From AC-32 sp038237925 (lineage in GTDB: Bacteria; Actinomycetota; Thermoleophilia; Gaiellales; Gaiellaceae), in NCBI GenBank assembly GCA_038237925.1, contig JBBRYF010000015.1, forward strand, positions 1 through 52,116: a DNA stretch of 52,116 bases. Direction: 5' to 3'. Numbering within the stretch: the stretch's first letter is position 1; every line of letters begins with the position of its first letter. Made by a program: the position numbers and the translations under genes. Shown one piece after another: positions 38,818 to 45,985 of the stretch. Below the pieces are notes generated by a model. It made no database searches, was not told the origin of the DNA, and saw nothing but the letters and a program-made list of their open reading frames with translations.

Positions 38818-40743
38818 CTAGCGGTGCGGGCCCTTGCCGAGCCAGAGGTTGACCTTGGCGTTGTTGCCGAGGCGCTTCCCCGGAGCCGGGCTCTCGCGGA
38901 TGACCTTGCCCTTCTTCTTCTTCGTCGACTTGACATAGCTCACGTGACCGACCTTGCAGTGATGACTCTTGATCGTCGCGCTCGCGGCGCCGAGCTTCTT
39001 GGCGCGCACGTTCGGCACGACGCACGGGGGCTTGAAGACGGTGCTGCCACAGCCGCCGAGCGCCTTGCAAGCGTTCAGACGCCCGCCGGATGCAACCTTG
39101 CCGCTCAGCGAGCCGAGCGAGTCGAGCCCGCCGAGGATCGCCGCCTTGATCTGCGCGGCGGTGAACGTCGGGTGCGCAGCCTTGACGAGCGCCGCCACGC
39201 CGGTGACGTGAGGCGTCGCCATCGAGGTACCGCTGATCGTGTTGTAGTTCTCGCCCGAGGCCTTCAGGCAGGCCAGTAACAGGTTGTCGACGTAGCCGCC
39301 GTCTCCGACCATCCCGTCGCTGTCCGACACGAGACGCAGCGCCGGGACGAACGTCGCCACGCCGTCGTACGCCGACATGTCGCTCGAGAGAGAAAGGAAC
39401 CCGCCGCCGGTCGAGCCCGACCACTGGCTCCCCGAGAAGTTCAGGCCGTCGCCCGAACCGAAGACCTGGAAGTAGTCGTGGTTCGACTGCGTGTCGAGAC
39501 GGAGGTTGTACGAGAGCCGGCAGCCATGGCGCCCGGTCAGGCTCGCCATCGCCGAGCCGCGGTAGAGCCAGGTGTCCGTGCTCGGCTGGTAGTTCCCTGT
39601 CGGCGAGTCGGCGGCACTGTAGACGCCGCTCACATGGGTCGTCGACTGGCCGAACGTCAAGCCGGAGGCAACGGAGGTCGACCAGCTGGCGAGCGACTCG
39701 AAGCTTTCGGTCGCCAGCGTGTCGTACGCGGGCCACGTGCTCGGGATGTTCACACCCGGCGCAGCGAGATCGACGCTCTGCCCGTAGTTCGAGAAGCTCG
39801 CCAGCGCGTCGTTCGAGTCGGTCGCGGCGACGCAGATCACGTTGGCGAGGTTGTCCGGCGCCGCGCCGTAGTTGCACGGGTAGTGCGGCGTCGTGTCGTT
39901 GTTGACGCCGTCGTTCCCCGCGGCGACCACGAAGAGCGTGTTGGGGCACGCGGCGATCGCGTCGCGCATGGCGATCGAGTAGCCGGTGCCGCCGAGGCTC
40001 GCGTTGACGATGCTTGCTCCGTGCGAGCACGCGTAGGCGAAGCCGGCCGTGACGTTGGCGTTCGAGCCGCTGCCGTTGCCGTCGAGCACGCGCACCGGCA
40101 TCAGGCCGACCTGCCAATTGACGCCGGCGACTCCGACCCCGTTGTTCCCGCGCGCGCCGATCGTGCCGGCGACATGCGTGCCGTGGCCGTTGTAGTCACG
40201 CGGATCTGTGTCCCCCTGGACGAAGTCGTAGCCGGGGACGACGTTGCTCGAGAGGTCGAGATGATCGGTCGCGATCCCGGTGTCGACCACGGCCACCTTC
40301 ACCGCGGCGCTACCGGTCGTGATGTTCCACGCGCTCGGCGCTGAGATCTTCGCCATGCCCCAGAGCTGCGAGTAGCGCGGGTCGTTCGGCAGCGCTGTCG
40401 CGTGGTAGAGGTAGTTCGGCTCCGCGTAGGCGACCGCCGGGTTGCTCTTGAGCGCGGCGACGGCCTCTGTGACCGAGCCGGAGACGTGGACGAGCTGCAG
40501 GCCCGGAAGCCCGAGCCGCTTGACCGTCGACGCTGACTCGTCTGAAAGAGCGTTGAGCCGCGACAGAGAATCGGCGTTGTCCCGGAAGCGCACCACGACC
40601 TGCCCCGGCGCGTACTGCTGGTTGGCCCCCTTCAGCGTCAGCGTAACCGCATTGCGCGCCGCCCCTGCCCCTCCGGTGGAACCCGTGACGACGGCCACGA
40701 GCAGCGCGACGACGATCGCGGCGCAAAGCCTTCCCCTGCCCAT
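38818..40743 (-). CDS. Secreted subtilisin-like (S8) protease with inserted jelly-roll-like domain and C-terminal PASTA-like domain
   Basis: 641 residues. Signal peptide (1-29), an inhibitor-like propeptide (about 45-115: GQVVVRFRDNADSLSRL...), and the S8 catalytic residues Asp154 (VVDTGI), His187 (NGHGTHVAG) and Ser507 (GTSMATPH), with the oxyanion Asn at about 277 (AAGNDG). Between the Asn and the Ser, about residues 340-495, an extra domain is inserted (GLTFGQ...SYNLRLDTQSNHDYFQVFGSGDGLNFSGSQW...VDNLLLAC), like the MAM/immune-inhibitor-A jelly roll. A PASTA-like domain (about 575-637, PNVRAKKLGAASATIKSHHC...) ends the protein, as for cell-wall binding. Confidence 0.85.
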   Translation of the reverse strand: MGRGRLCAAIVVALLVAVVTGSTGGAGAARNAVTLTLKGANQQYAPGQVVVRFRDNADSLSRLNALSDESASTVKRLGLPGLQLVHVSGSVTEAVAALKSNPAVAYAEPNYLYHATALPNDPRYSQLWGMAKISAPSAWNITTGSAAVKVAVVDTGIATDHLDLSSNVVPGYDFVQGDTDPRDYNGHGTHVAGTIGARGNNGVGVAGVNWQVGLMPVRVLDGNGSGSNANVTAGFAYACSHGASIVNASLGGTGYSIAMRDAIAACPNTLFVVAAGNDGVNNDTTPHYPCNYGAAPDNLANVICVAATDSNDALASFSNYGQSVDLAAPGVNIPSTWPAYDTLATESFESLASWSTSVASGLTFGQSTTHVSGVYSAADSPTGNYQPSTDTWLYRGSAMASLTGRHGCRLSYNLRLDTQSNHDYFQVFGSGDGLNFSGSQWSGSTGGGFLSLSSDMSAYDGVATFVPALRLVSDSDGMVGDGGYVDNLLLACLKASGENYNTISGTSMATPHVTGVAALVKAAHPTFTAAQIKAAILGGLDSLGSLSGKVASGGRLNACKALGGCGSTVFKPPCVVPNVRAKKLGAASATIKSHHCKVGHVSYVKSTKKKKGKVIRESPAPGKRLGNNAKVNLWLGKGPHR

Positions 40744-40802
40744 GGTGCTCCCCTGTCTTGTAACGACCCTAACGTGTCTTATACGTCGCTATCTCGACGG
40801 TT

Positions 40803-41096
40803 TCAAGCCTCGGGCTCTTCCGCCGAGGCCGACGCGTAGGCGAGCTGGAGGTTCGCGAGCACCTGGTTGAAATCGCGCAGCGCATCGTCCGACACGGAGC
40901 CCTCGAGCACCGGCACGAGCGCTCTCAAGGCCTCGATCGCGAGCCGTGCCTGCGCCAGATCGCGGCCCTCGGCCCCGAGTCGGTGGTACGCGAGCGAGGA
41001 GACCGAGTAGAGCGTCTGGAGCAGGAGATCGGCGACCTTGAGCTTCGCGAGCTCGGCCTGGAGCTCGTCGATCAGCCGCTGCTCGTGGTCAGCCAC
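40803..41096 (-). CDS. DUF1844-type small protein
   Basis: 97 residues from the GTG at 41096, overlapping the stop of the upstream GCS2 ligase gene (GTGGCTGA). The whole length is helical: LKVADLLLQTLYSVSSLAYHRLG, DLAQARLAIEALRALVPVLEG, LRDFNQVLANLQLAYAS. This matches the DUF1844 pattern of small acidic helical proteins found across Actinobacteria and other phyla. The function is unknown. Confidence 0.75.
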   Translation of the reverse strand: MADHEQRLIDELQAELAKLKVADLLLQTLYSVSSLAYHRLGAEGRDLAQARLAIEALRALVPVLEGSVSDDALRDFNQVLANLQLAYASASAEEPEA

Positions 41097-42246
41097 CGAC
41101 CGGTTCCCTGGGTCGCACCTGCTCGGCGTAGATCTCCTCGAGGCTCGCGCCGTCGGCGTGCCTGGCGATCTGGCGCTCAGCGGCGTTCGCCGCCGGAATC
41201 GTGAGATACGAGGCACATCCGAGCTCCGCGGCGACCGGTTGCACCCACTCGAGCACGCGCTCGAGGTGCGCGCGGGCCGGGCGCACGTCGCCGTTGGCAA
41301 GGTCGATCAGCTCGCCTGAGATCCCGTAACGGATCGCGCGCCAGAGGTTCTCCTCGATCAGGCGATGCGGGCGCGAGGGGAGCGGCTCGCCCTCATCGTG
41401 CGCCCGCGCGACCCGCGCGGCGAGCGAGAAGCAGAGCGCGGCGAGGCCGCGCGCCTCGGCGAGGTCGGGCTGCGCGTCGCAGATCCGGATCTCCACGGTT
41501 GGGAACGCGAGGTGCGGCCGCACGCTCCACCAGAGCTGCGTGTGCTCGTCGATCGAGCGCGTCTCGTAGAGGAACCGGACGTAGCGCTCGAAGCCGTCCC
41601 AGCCGTCGTACGGGTCTGGCACGCCGCAGCGCGGGAACATGCGTGTGAAGACCTGCGTGCGCGCGGAGTGCAGCCCACTGTTGACGCCCTCGACGAACGG
41701 CGAGCTCGCCGACAGGGCGAGCAGCTCGGGCAGGAGGTTCCGCAGCCCGTTGCAGACCGCGATCGCGCGGTCGGGCCCGTTGATCGCGACGTGCACGTGG
41801 AGTCCGAAGGAGTTGTTGCGCCAGACGACGTAGCGCAGGAGCTCGTCGTTGCGGCGGTAGTGCGGGGTGTCGATGATCCGCTGCTCCTGCCACGGGCTCC
41901 AGGGATGGGTGCCGGTGGCGCCAAGCGCGACGCCGACTGCGTCGGCGAGCTCGAAGAGCTGCCCGCGGCGCTCGCCGAGGCGCGCGGCGGCCTCGTCGAA
42001 CGAGTCGCAGCGCCCGGTGCGGATCTCGACCTCGGAGGCGATCAGCTCGCCGACGAGGTGGTCCTCGAGCGGAGTCCCCTGCGACGCCGCCTGCAGGTCC
42101 TCGAAGCGATTGGAGAGCTCGAGCGTCTCGGGGTCGAGGATCGCGAACTCCTCCTCGACCGCAAGCGTGAGGTCACGCGCCCCCTCGTACTGCTCGCGGG
42201 CGAACCGGATCTGCTCGTCCGGGGTGAGGCGCTGGCCGTCTCCCAA
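41089..42246 (-). CDS. Glutamate-cysteine ligase-like carboxylate-amine ligase (GCS2, YbdK-type)
   Basis: 385 residues with a TTG start at 42246. The GCS2 signature is present: LTLAVEEEFAILDPETLELSN at the N-terminus, GELIASEVEIRTGRCDSFDEA, GVALGATGTHPWSPWQEQRII, the FGLHVHVAINGPDRAI segment, and FPTVEIRICDAQPDLAEA. It fits the YbdK/carboxylate-amine ligase group that forms gamma-glutamylcysteine-type bonds weakly; the true substrate may be other amines. It is in an operon with DUF1844 downstream and a glycosyltransferase upstream. Confidence 0.85.
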   Translation of the reverse strand: MGDGQRLTPDEQIRFAREQYEGARDLTLAVEEEFAILDPETLELSNRFEDLQAASQGTPLEDHLVGELIASEVEIRTGRCDSFDEAAARLGERRGQLFELADAVGVALGATGTHPWSPWQEQRIIDTPHYRRNDELLRYVVWRNNSFGLHVHVAINGPDRAIAVCNGLRNLLPELLALSASSPFVEGVNSGLHSARTQVFTRMFPRCGVPDPYDGWDGFERYVRFLYETRSIDEHTQLWWSVRPHLAFPTVEIRICDAQPDLAEARGLAALCFSLAARVARAHDEGEPLPSRPHRLIEENLWRAIRYGISGELIDLANGDVRPARAHLERVLEWVQPVAAELGCASYLTIPAANAAERQIARHADGASLEEIYAEQVRPREPVGG

Positions 42247-42258
42247 GGTCGCACTACA

Positions 42259-43524
42259 TTAGTTGAAGGGTTGCAGGAGCCTGGTCGCGACTCCGTGCCA
42301 GCTCCAGCGGGCCACCACGGCTCTGCGTGCCGCGGCGGCGATGCGGTCGCGCTGGTCCTGTGGCAGCTCGAGCAGCTCTTGAAGCTTGACCGTCAGATCG
42401 GCGGCATCTCCCGTCGCAAAGCTCGTCAGATGACGGAGCTCGGGCGGGTACTCGGCCTCGAGACCTTCCGCGATCTCCTCCAGCCCGGAGTGTCGCGCGA
42501 CCAGGGGCGGCGAGCCGGCGGCGGCGGCCTCGGCGGCGACCATGCCGAACGCCTCGGGGAAAATCGACGGCACGACCGTCGCGTCCGCGAGCGGGAGTAG
42601 GTGGACGAGGTGGCGATGCTCGAGCGGGCCGGTGAAGAGCGTGCGCGGCGGGCCGGTGAAGAGCGTGCGCGGCGGGGCGGCTCGCTCGAGCTCCTCGCGG
42701 TAGTCGCCGAAGCCGACGATCACCGCTCGTGCGTCGAGCTCGCGGACGGCTTGGAGGAGCAGGTGAACGCCCTTGTTGCGGATCAGCTTCCCGAAGTAGA
42801 GGACGGTCGGCTCGTCCTTCGCGAGAAACTCCGCGAGACGCTCGGCGTTGCCTTCGTCCGGGAGCCGCTCGTTCGCGTTGCCGGGGTTGGGCGGGTCGCG
42901 ACGAGCCTCCTCGAGCAGCGCCGCGAGCGCTTCCTGGCGCGGGCGGGGGCGGAACTCGTCGACGTCGACCCCCGGCGGAACCTCGTGCACGCGATCGACG
43001 TGGCCGACGACCTCTTCGAGCACGCGGCGGATGTGCTCGGAGCCGACGAAGATCGCTTCCGCTCCGGCGAGCGACTCCCGCCCCCACACCTGTAGCTCCG
43101 GATGGTCGCGCAGCGCGTATTCGAGCTCCGAGCCGTGCGCCTTGACCGCGTAGCGCGCGCCGGAGGCTGCTCCGACCGGCCCGCCGAGGAGAACGTGGTT
43201 GGCGAAGACGACGTCGGCCGGCAGCTCCGCGTGGACGGCGGCGGCGTTCAGCTCGACGTACCGCTCGCGCTCCTCGCGCGGCAGCTCGGTCAGGAGCCGG
43301 GCCTTGAGGCCCTCATAGCGGTCGAGCACGAAGACCGGGAGCACGCCGCCGATCTCGGGCCGCACGTGCCGTGCCCCGCCAAGGTCGTACTGCTCCGAGT
43401 GGGGCTCCTGCGAGAGCACCGTCACCTCGTGGCCGAGGCGGCTCCACTCTCGCGCGAGCGCGCGCGTGTAGACGTTGGAGCCGGTCCCGCCGAGCAGGTA
43501 TCCGTGCCAGAGCACGATCTTCAT
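42259..43524 (-). CDS. Glycosyltransferase family 4
   Basis: 421 residues, GT-B fold. The N-terminal domain begins KIVLWHGYLLGGTGSNVYTRALAREWSRLGHEVTVLSQEP. The C-terminal donor-binding domain has VLYFGKLIRNKGVHLLLQAV and VVPSIFPEAFGMVAAEAAAAGSPPLVARHSGLEEI (the E-x7-E motif of GT4 retaining enzymes). It probably transfers a nucleotide sugar to a lipid, trehalose or polysaccharide acceptor, not determinable here. A 24-bp direct duplication adds a second PPRTLFTG copy near residue 290, just before LEHRHLVHLL. Confidence 0.85.
   Translation of the reverse strand: MKIVLWHGYLLGGTGSNVYTRALAREWSRLGHEVTVLSQEPHSEQYDLGGARHVRPEIGGVLPVFVLDRYEGLKARLLTELPREERERYVELNAAAVHAELPADVVFANHVLLGGPVGAASGARYAVKAHGSELEYALRDHPELQVWGRESLAGAEAIFVGSEHIRRVLEEVVGHVDRVHEVPPGVDVDEFRPRPRQEALAALLEEARRDPPNPGNANERLPDEGNAERLAEFLAKDEPTVLYFGKLIRNKGVHLLLQAVRELDARAVIVGFGDYREELERAAPPRTLFTGPPRTLFTGPLEHRHLVHLLPLADATVVPSIFPEAFGMVAAEAAAAGSPPLVARHSGLEEIAEGLEAEYPPELRHLTSFATGDAADLTVKLQELLELPQDQRDRIAAAARRAVVARWSWHGVATRLLQPFN
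42626..42673. repeat. 24-bp in-frame tandem duplication inside the GT4 gene
   Basis: Two identical 24-bp units (42626-42649 and 42650-42673) encode PPRTLFTG twice in a row. The lengthened surface loop is in frame, so the protein may still be functional. Confidence 0.85.
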
Positions 43525-43554
43525 AGAGCGAGTCTGCCGGAGCGCAGCGCCACT

Positions 43555-43697
43555 TTCGGCCGCGACCTAGGGACAGTCCCTCGGCCTCGGCGGAATAGCC
43601 CGAAGAGGCGTCGAGTAACCCGGCTCATGCCGTTCCCGTGCCGACGGCCTGTCGCGGAGAGCCATGTCCCAGGGACTGTCCCTAGGCCCCGGCCGGG
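43555..43697. repeat. Palindromic element with GGGACAGTCCC ends (copy 2, inverted relative to copy 1)
   Basis: CCTAGGGACAGTCCCT at 43566-43581 and its exact complement at 43671-43686. The arm that continues CGGCC in copy 1 is on the left here, and the arm that continues GGG(G/A)CATGG is on the right, so the element is the same but flipped. No ORF is present. It lies between the GT4 start and the rex stop. Confidence 0.7.
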
Positions 43698-43711
43698 ATG
43701 GACCTGTCTGA

Positions 43712-44332
43712 TCAGGTCAAGTGGAAGTACAGTGCGTGCAGCAGGTCGACCGCCGGGTTCGACGTGTGGACGGTCACGTCGTGCGGCACGTCGAGCAGCG
43801 CCTCGGAGTAGTTGAAGATGATCCGCACGCCCGAGTCGATCAGCTCCTGCGCGACCTGCTGCGCTCGATCGGCGGGCACGGCGACGACCCCGACGATGAT
43901 GTTCTTCTCGCGCACCGCCTGCGCGAGACGACGCGAGTCCTCGATCTCCATCGACCCGATCGTGCGGCCGACCTTGTCCGGGTCGTTGTCGAAGACGGCC
44001 GCGATGTTGATCCCGTGCTCGGCGAAGATCGGCGAGCTCGCGATCGCGTGGCCGAGATTGCCGGCGCCGACGAGCGCGATGTTGTGCTGCCCCTGCGTCC
44101 GCAGGATCTTGCGGATCTCGCCGAGCAGCGAGTCGATGTTGTAGCCGACCCCGCGCTTGCCGAACTTGCCGAAGGCCGAGAGGTCGCGGCGGATCTGCGT
44201 CGCGTTGATGTTCGTGTAGTCCGAGATCTCCTGCGAGGAGATGCGGTCCTTGCCCATCTTCTTGGCCTGGGTCAGAACCTGGAGGTAGCGGCTCAGCCGG
44301 GCCGCAACTCCGACCGTCAGCCGCTCCGACAC
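43712..44332 (-). CDS. rex: Redox-sensing transcriptional repressor Rex
   Basis: About 206 residues from the GTG at 44332; an earlier ATG at 44368 would place an operator-like palindrome inside the coding region. An N-terminal winged helix (ARLSRYLQVLTQAKKMGKDRISSQEISDYTNINATQIRRDLSAFGKFGKRGVGYN) precedes a Rossmann domain with NIALVGAGNLGHAI (NAD(H) site) and a C-terminal swapped helix ending LLHALYFHLT. Rex represses respiratory and fermentative genes when NADH is low and leaves DNA when NADH/NAD+ rises. The glutaredoxin-like and GDH genes lie upstream on the same strand. Confidence 0.95.
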   Translation of the reverse strand: MSERLTVGVAARLSRYLQVLTQAKKMGKDRISSQEISDYTNINATQIRRDLSAFGKFGKRGVGYNIDSLLGEIRKILRTQGQHNIALVGAGNLGHAIASSPIFAEHGINIAAVFDNDPDKVGRTIGSMEIEDSRRLAQAVREKNIIVGVVAVPADRAQQVAQELIDSGVRIIFNYSEALLDVPHDVTVHTSNPAVDLLHALYFHLT

Positions 44333-44339
44333 AGCCGCA

Positions 44340-44361
44340 CTGTGAACGGTCGTTTGCAACA
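44340..44361. promoter_or_regulatory. Possible Rex operator in front of rex
   Basis: On the minus strand TTGCAAAC-GACC-GTTCACAG resembles the Rex operator TTGTGAA...TTCACAA; one half-site (GTTCACA) is near perfect and the other is degenerate. Placed just upstream of the GTG 44332 start, it would allow autoregulation. Weak-to-moderate support. Confidence 0.35.
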
Positions 44362-44422
44362 CGCACAACCATTCTGCCAGTCCCGCGCCGCTCCGCGCGT
44401 CAGACCGTCACAAGCTCCGCTC

Positions 44423-44689
44423 TCAGCGGGGACTTTGTGCCACGGCCAGCCGACGGCGGAACGCGTCGTCGTGGACGTAGTAGGTGAAGACGCGCTCGCC
44501 GTCGATCTCGACGACCGGGATCAGCTCCCGGTACCGCGCCTCCAAGTCGGGGTCGCCGTCGATCGCGATCTCCTCGAGCTCGAACGCGAGCTCGTCGCGA
44601 AGCGCGCGCACCTGCGCGAGCGCCCGCTCGCAGAGGTGGCACTGCGCGGCGTGGTAGACCGTGACGCGGGGCTCAGGGGTAGAGGCCAC
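44423..44689 (-). CDS. Glutaredoxin-like protein (DUF836 type)
   Basis: 88 residues. A thioredoxin-fold with the redox motif CHLC (QCHLCERAL) near residue 17, a cis-Pro-like LIPVVEIDGERVFTYYV, and a short basic C-terminus. It matches the small glutaredoxin-like DUF836 group often found next to rex in Actinobacteria. Thiol-disulfide exchange is likely; the partner is unknown. The start overlaps the stop of the GDH gene by 17 bp. Confidence 0.75.
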   Translation of the reverse strand: MASTPEPRVTVYHAAQCHLCERALAQVRALRDELAFELEEIAIDGDPDLEARYRELIPVVEIDGERVFTYYVHDDAFRRRLAVAQSPR

Positions 44690-45947
44690 GCGTGACCGTG
44701 GCTTCCGAGACGCGCCCGACCGCGACGCCGTAGGCCGCGTACCGCATGCTGATCTGCTTCTCCTCGTAGATCTGCCAGGTCTCGTTGAAGGCGCGCGTGA
44801 CGATGTCTCGCAGCTTCGAGTTCACCTCGGGCTCCTTCCAGAAGTACTCCTGGAGGCCCTGGACCCACTCGAAGTACGAGACGACGACGCCGCCCGCGTT
44901 GGCGAGGATGTCCGGGAGGACGAGCACGCCCTTCTCGTCGAGGATCTCGTCCGCGGCCGGCGTGATCGGGCCGTTCGCGCCCTCGCAGATGATCCGCGCC
45001 TTCACGTCGGCCGCGTTGTCAGCGGTGATCACCTGCTCGAGCGCGCAGGGCGCGAGCACGTCGCAGTCGAGCAGCAGCAGCTCCTCGTTGGTGATCTCCT
45101 CGGCCCCCTTCAGGCCAGCAAGCGAACCGGTCTCCTGCTTGTGCGCGAGGGCGGCCGCGACGTCGATCCCGTTCGGGTTGTGGAGCGCGACTCGCGAATC
45201 GGAGATCGCGACCACCGTCGCGCCCTCCTCGGCCAGGAACTTCGCCAGGAAGCTGCCGACGTTGCCGAAGCCCTGCACGGCGACCGTCAGGTTCGGGAGC
45301 TGCAGCTCCTTCTTCCGCACCGCCTCCTGGATGCAGTAGAGCGCCCCGCGCGCGGTGGCCTCGAGCCGCCCGAGCGAGCCGCCGACGTTCAGCGGCTTGC
45401 CGGTCACGACTCCGAGCACCGAATGCCCCTTGTTCATCGAGTAGGTGTCGAAGATCCACGCCATCACCGAGCCGTCGGTGCCGACATCGGGCGCGGGGAT
45501 GTCCTTCTCGGGCCCGATCTCGTTGATGATCTCCGTCGTGAAGCGGCGCGTCATGCGCTCGAGCTCGCTGCGCGAGAGCCGCTTCGGGTCGCAGACGACG
45601 CCCCCCTTCGCGCCACCGAACGGGATGTTCATCAGCGCGCACTTCCACGTCATCCACATCGAGAGCGCCTTGACCTCGTCGAGCGTCACGTCGGGGTGGT
45701 AGCGGATCCCGCCCTTGGAGGGGCCGCGCGCGATGTTGTGCGTGACGCGGTAGCCCTCGAACGCCTGGATCGTGCCGTCGTCCATCGTGACCGGGATCGA
45801 GACGACGACCGCCTTCTTGCACTCCTGGAGCACGTTCACCAGGCGCTGGTCGATGTCGAAGATCTCGGCCACGCGGCGCAGCTGCTCACGGGCGATCTCG
45901 AAGGGATTCTCTCGGAGGTGGGACTCGGGCGCTTCGACGGTGGTCAC
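44673..45947 (-). CDS. Glutamate dehydrogenase (GluDH, Glu/Leu/Phe/Val family)
   Basis: 424 residues from the GTG at 45947, with a GAGGAG ribosome binding site. The family signature with the catalytic Lys is present (MWMTWKCALMNIPFGGAKGGVVCDP), together with the substrate-binding GPEKDIPAPDVGTDGSVMAWIFDTYS and the NAD(P) motif VAVQGFGNVGSFLAKFLAEEGATVVAISDS, and the C-terminal ILANAGGVVVSYFEWVQ. It interconverts glutamate and 2-oxoglutarate plus ammonia. The length is typical of bacterial hexameric enzymes. It is upstream of the glutaredoxin-like gene. Confidence 0.95.
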   Translation of the reverse strand: MTTVEAPESHLRENPFEIAREQLRRVAEIFDIDQRLVNVLQECKKAVVVSIPVTMDDGTIQAFEGYRVTHNIARGPSKGGIRYHPDVTLDEVKALSMWMTWKCALMNIPFGGAKGGVVCDPKRLSRSELERMTRRFTTEIINEIGPEKDIPAPDVGTDGSVMAWIFDTYSMNKGHSVLGVVTGKPLNVGGSLGRLEATARGALYCIQEAVRKKELQLPNLTVAVQGFGNVGSFLAKFLAEEGATVVAISDSRVALHNPNGIDVAAALAHKQETGSLAGLKGAEEITNEELLLLDCDVLAPCALEQVITADNAADVKARIICEGANGPITPAADEILDEKGVLVLPDILANAGGVVVSYFEWVQGLQEYFWKEPEVNSKLRDIVTRAFNETWQIYEEKQISMRYAAYGVAVGRVSEATVTRGLYP

Positions 45948-45985
45948 TGAGGCTCCTCGCTCGGAAACGCGCTGAGTATAGGTCT

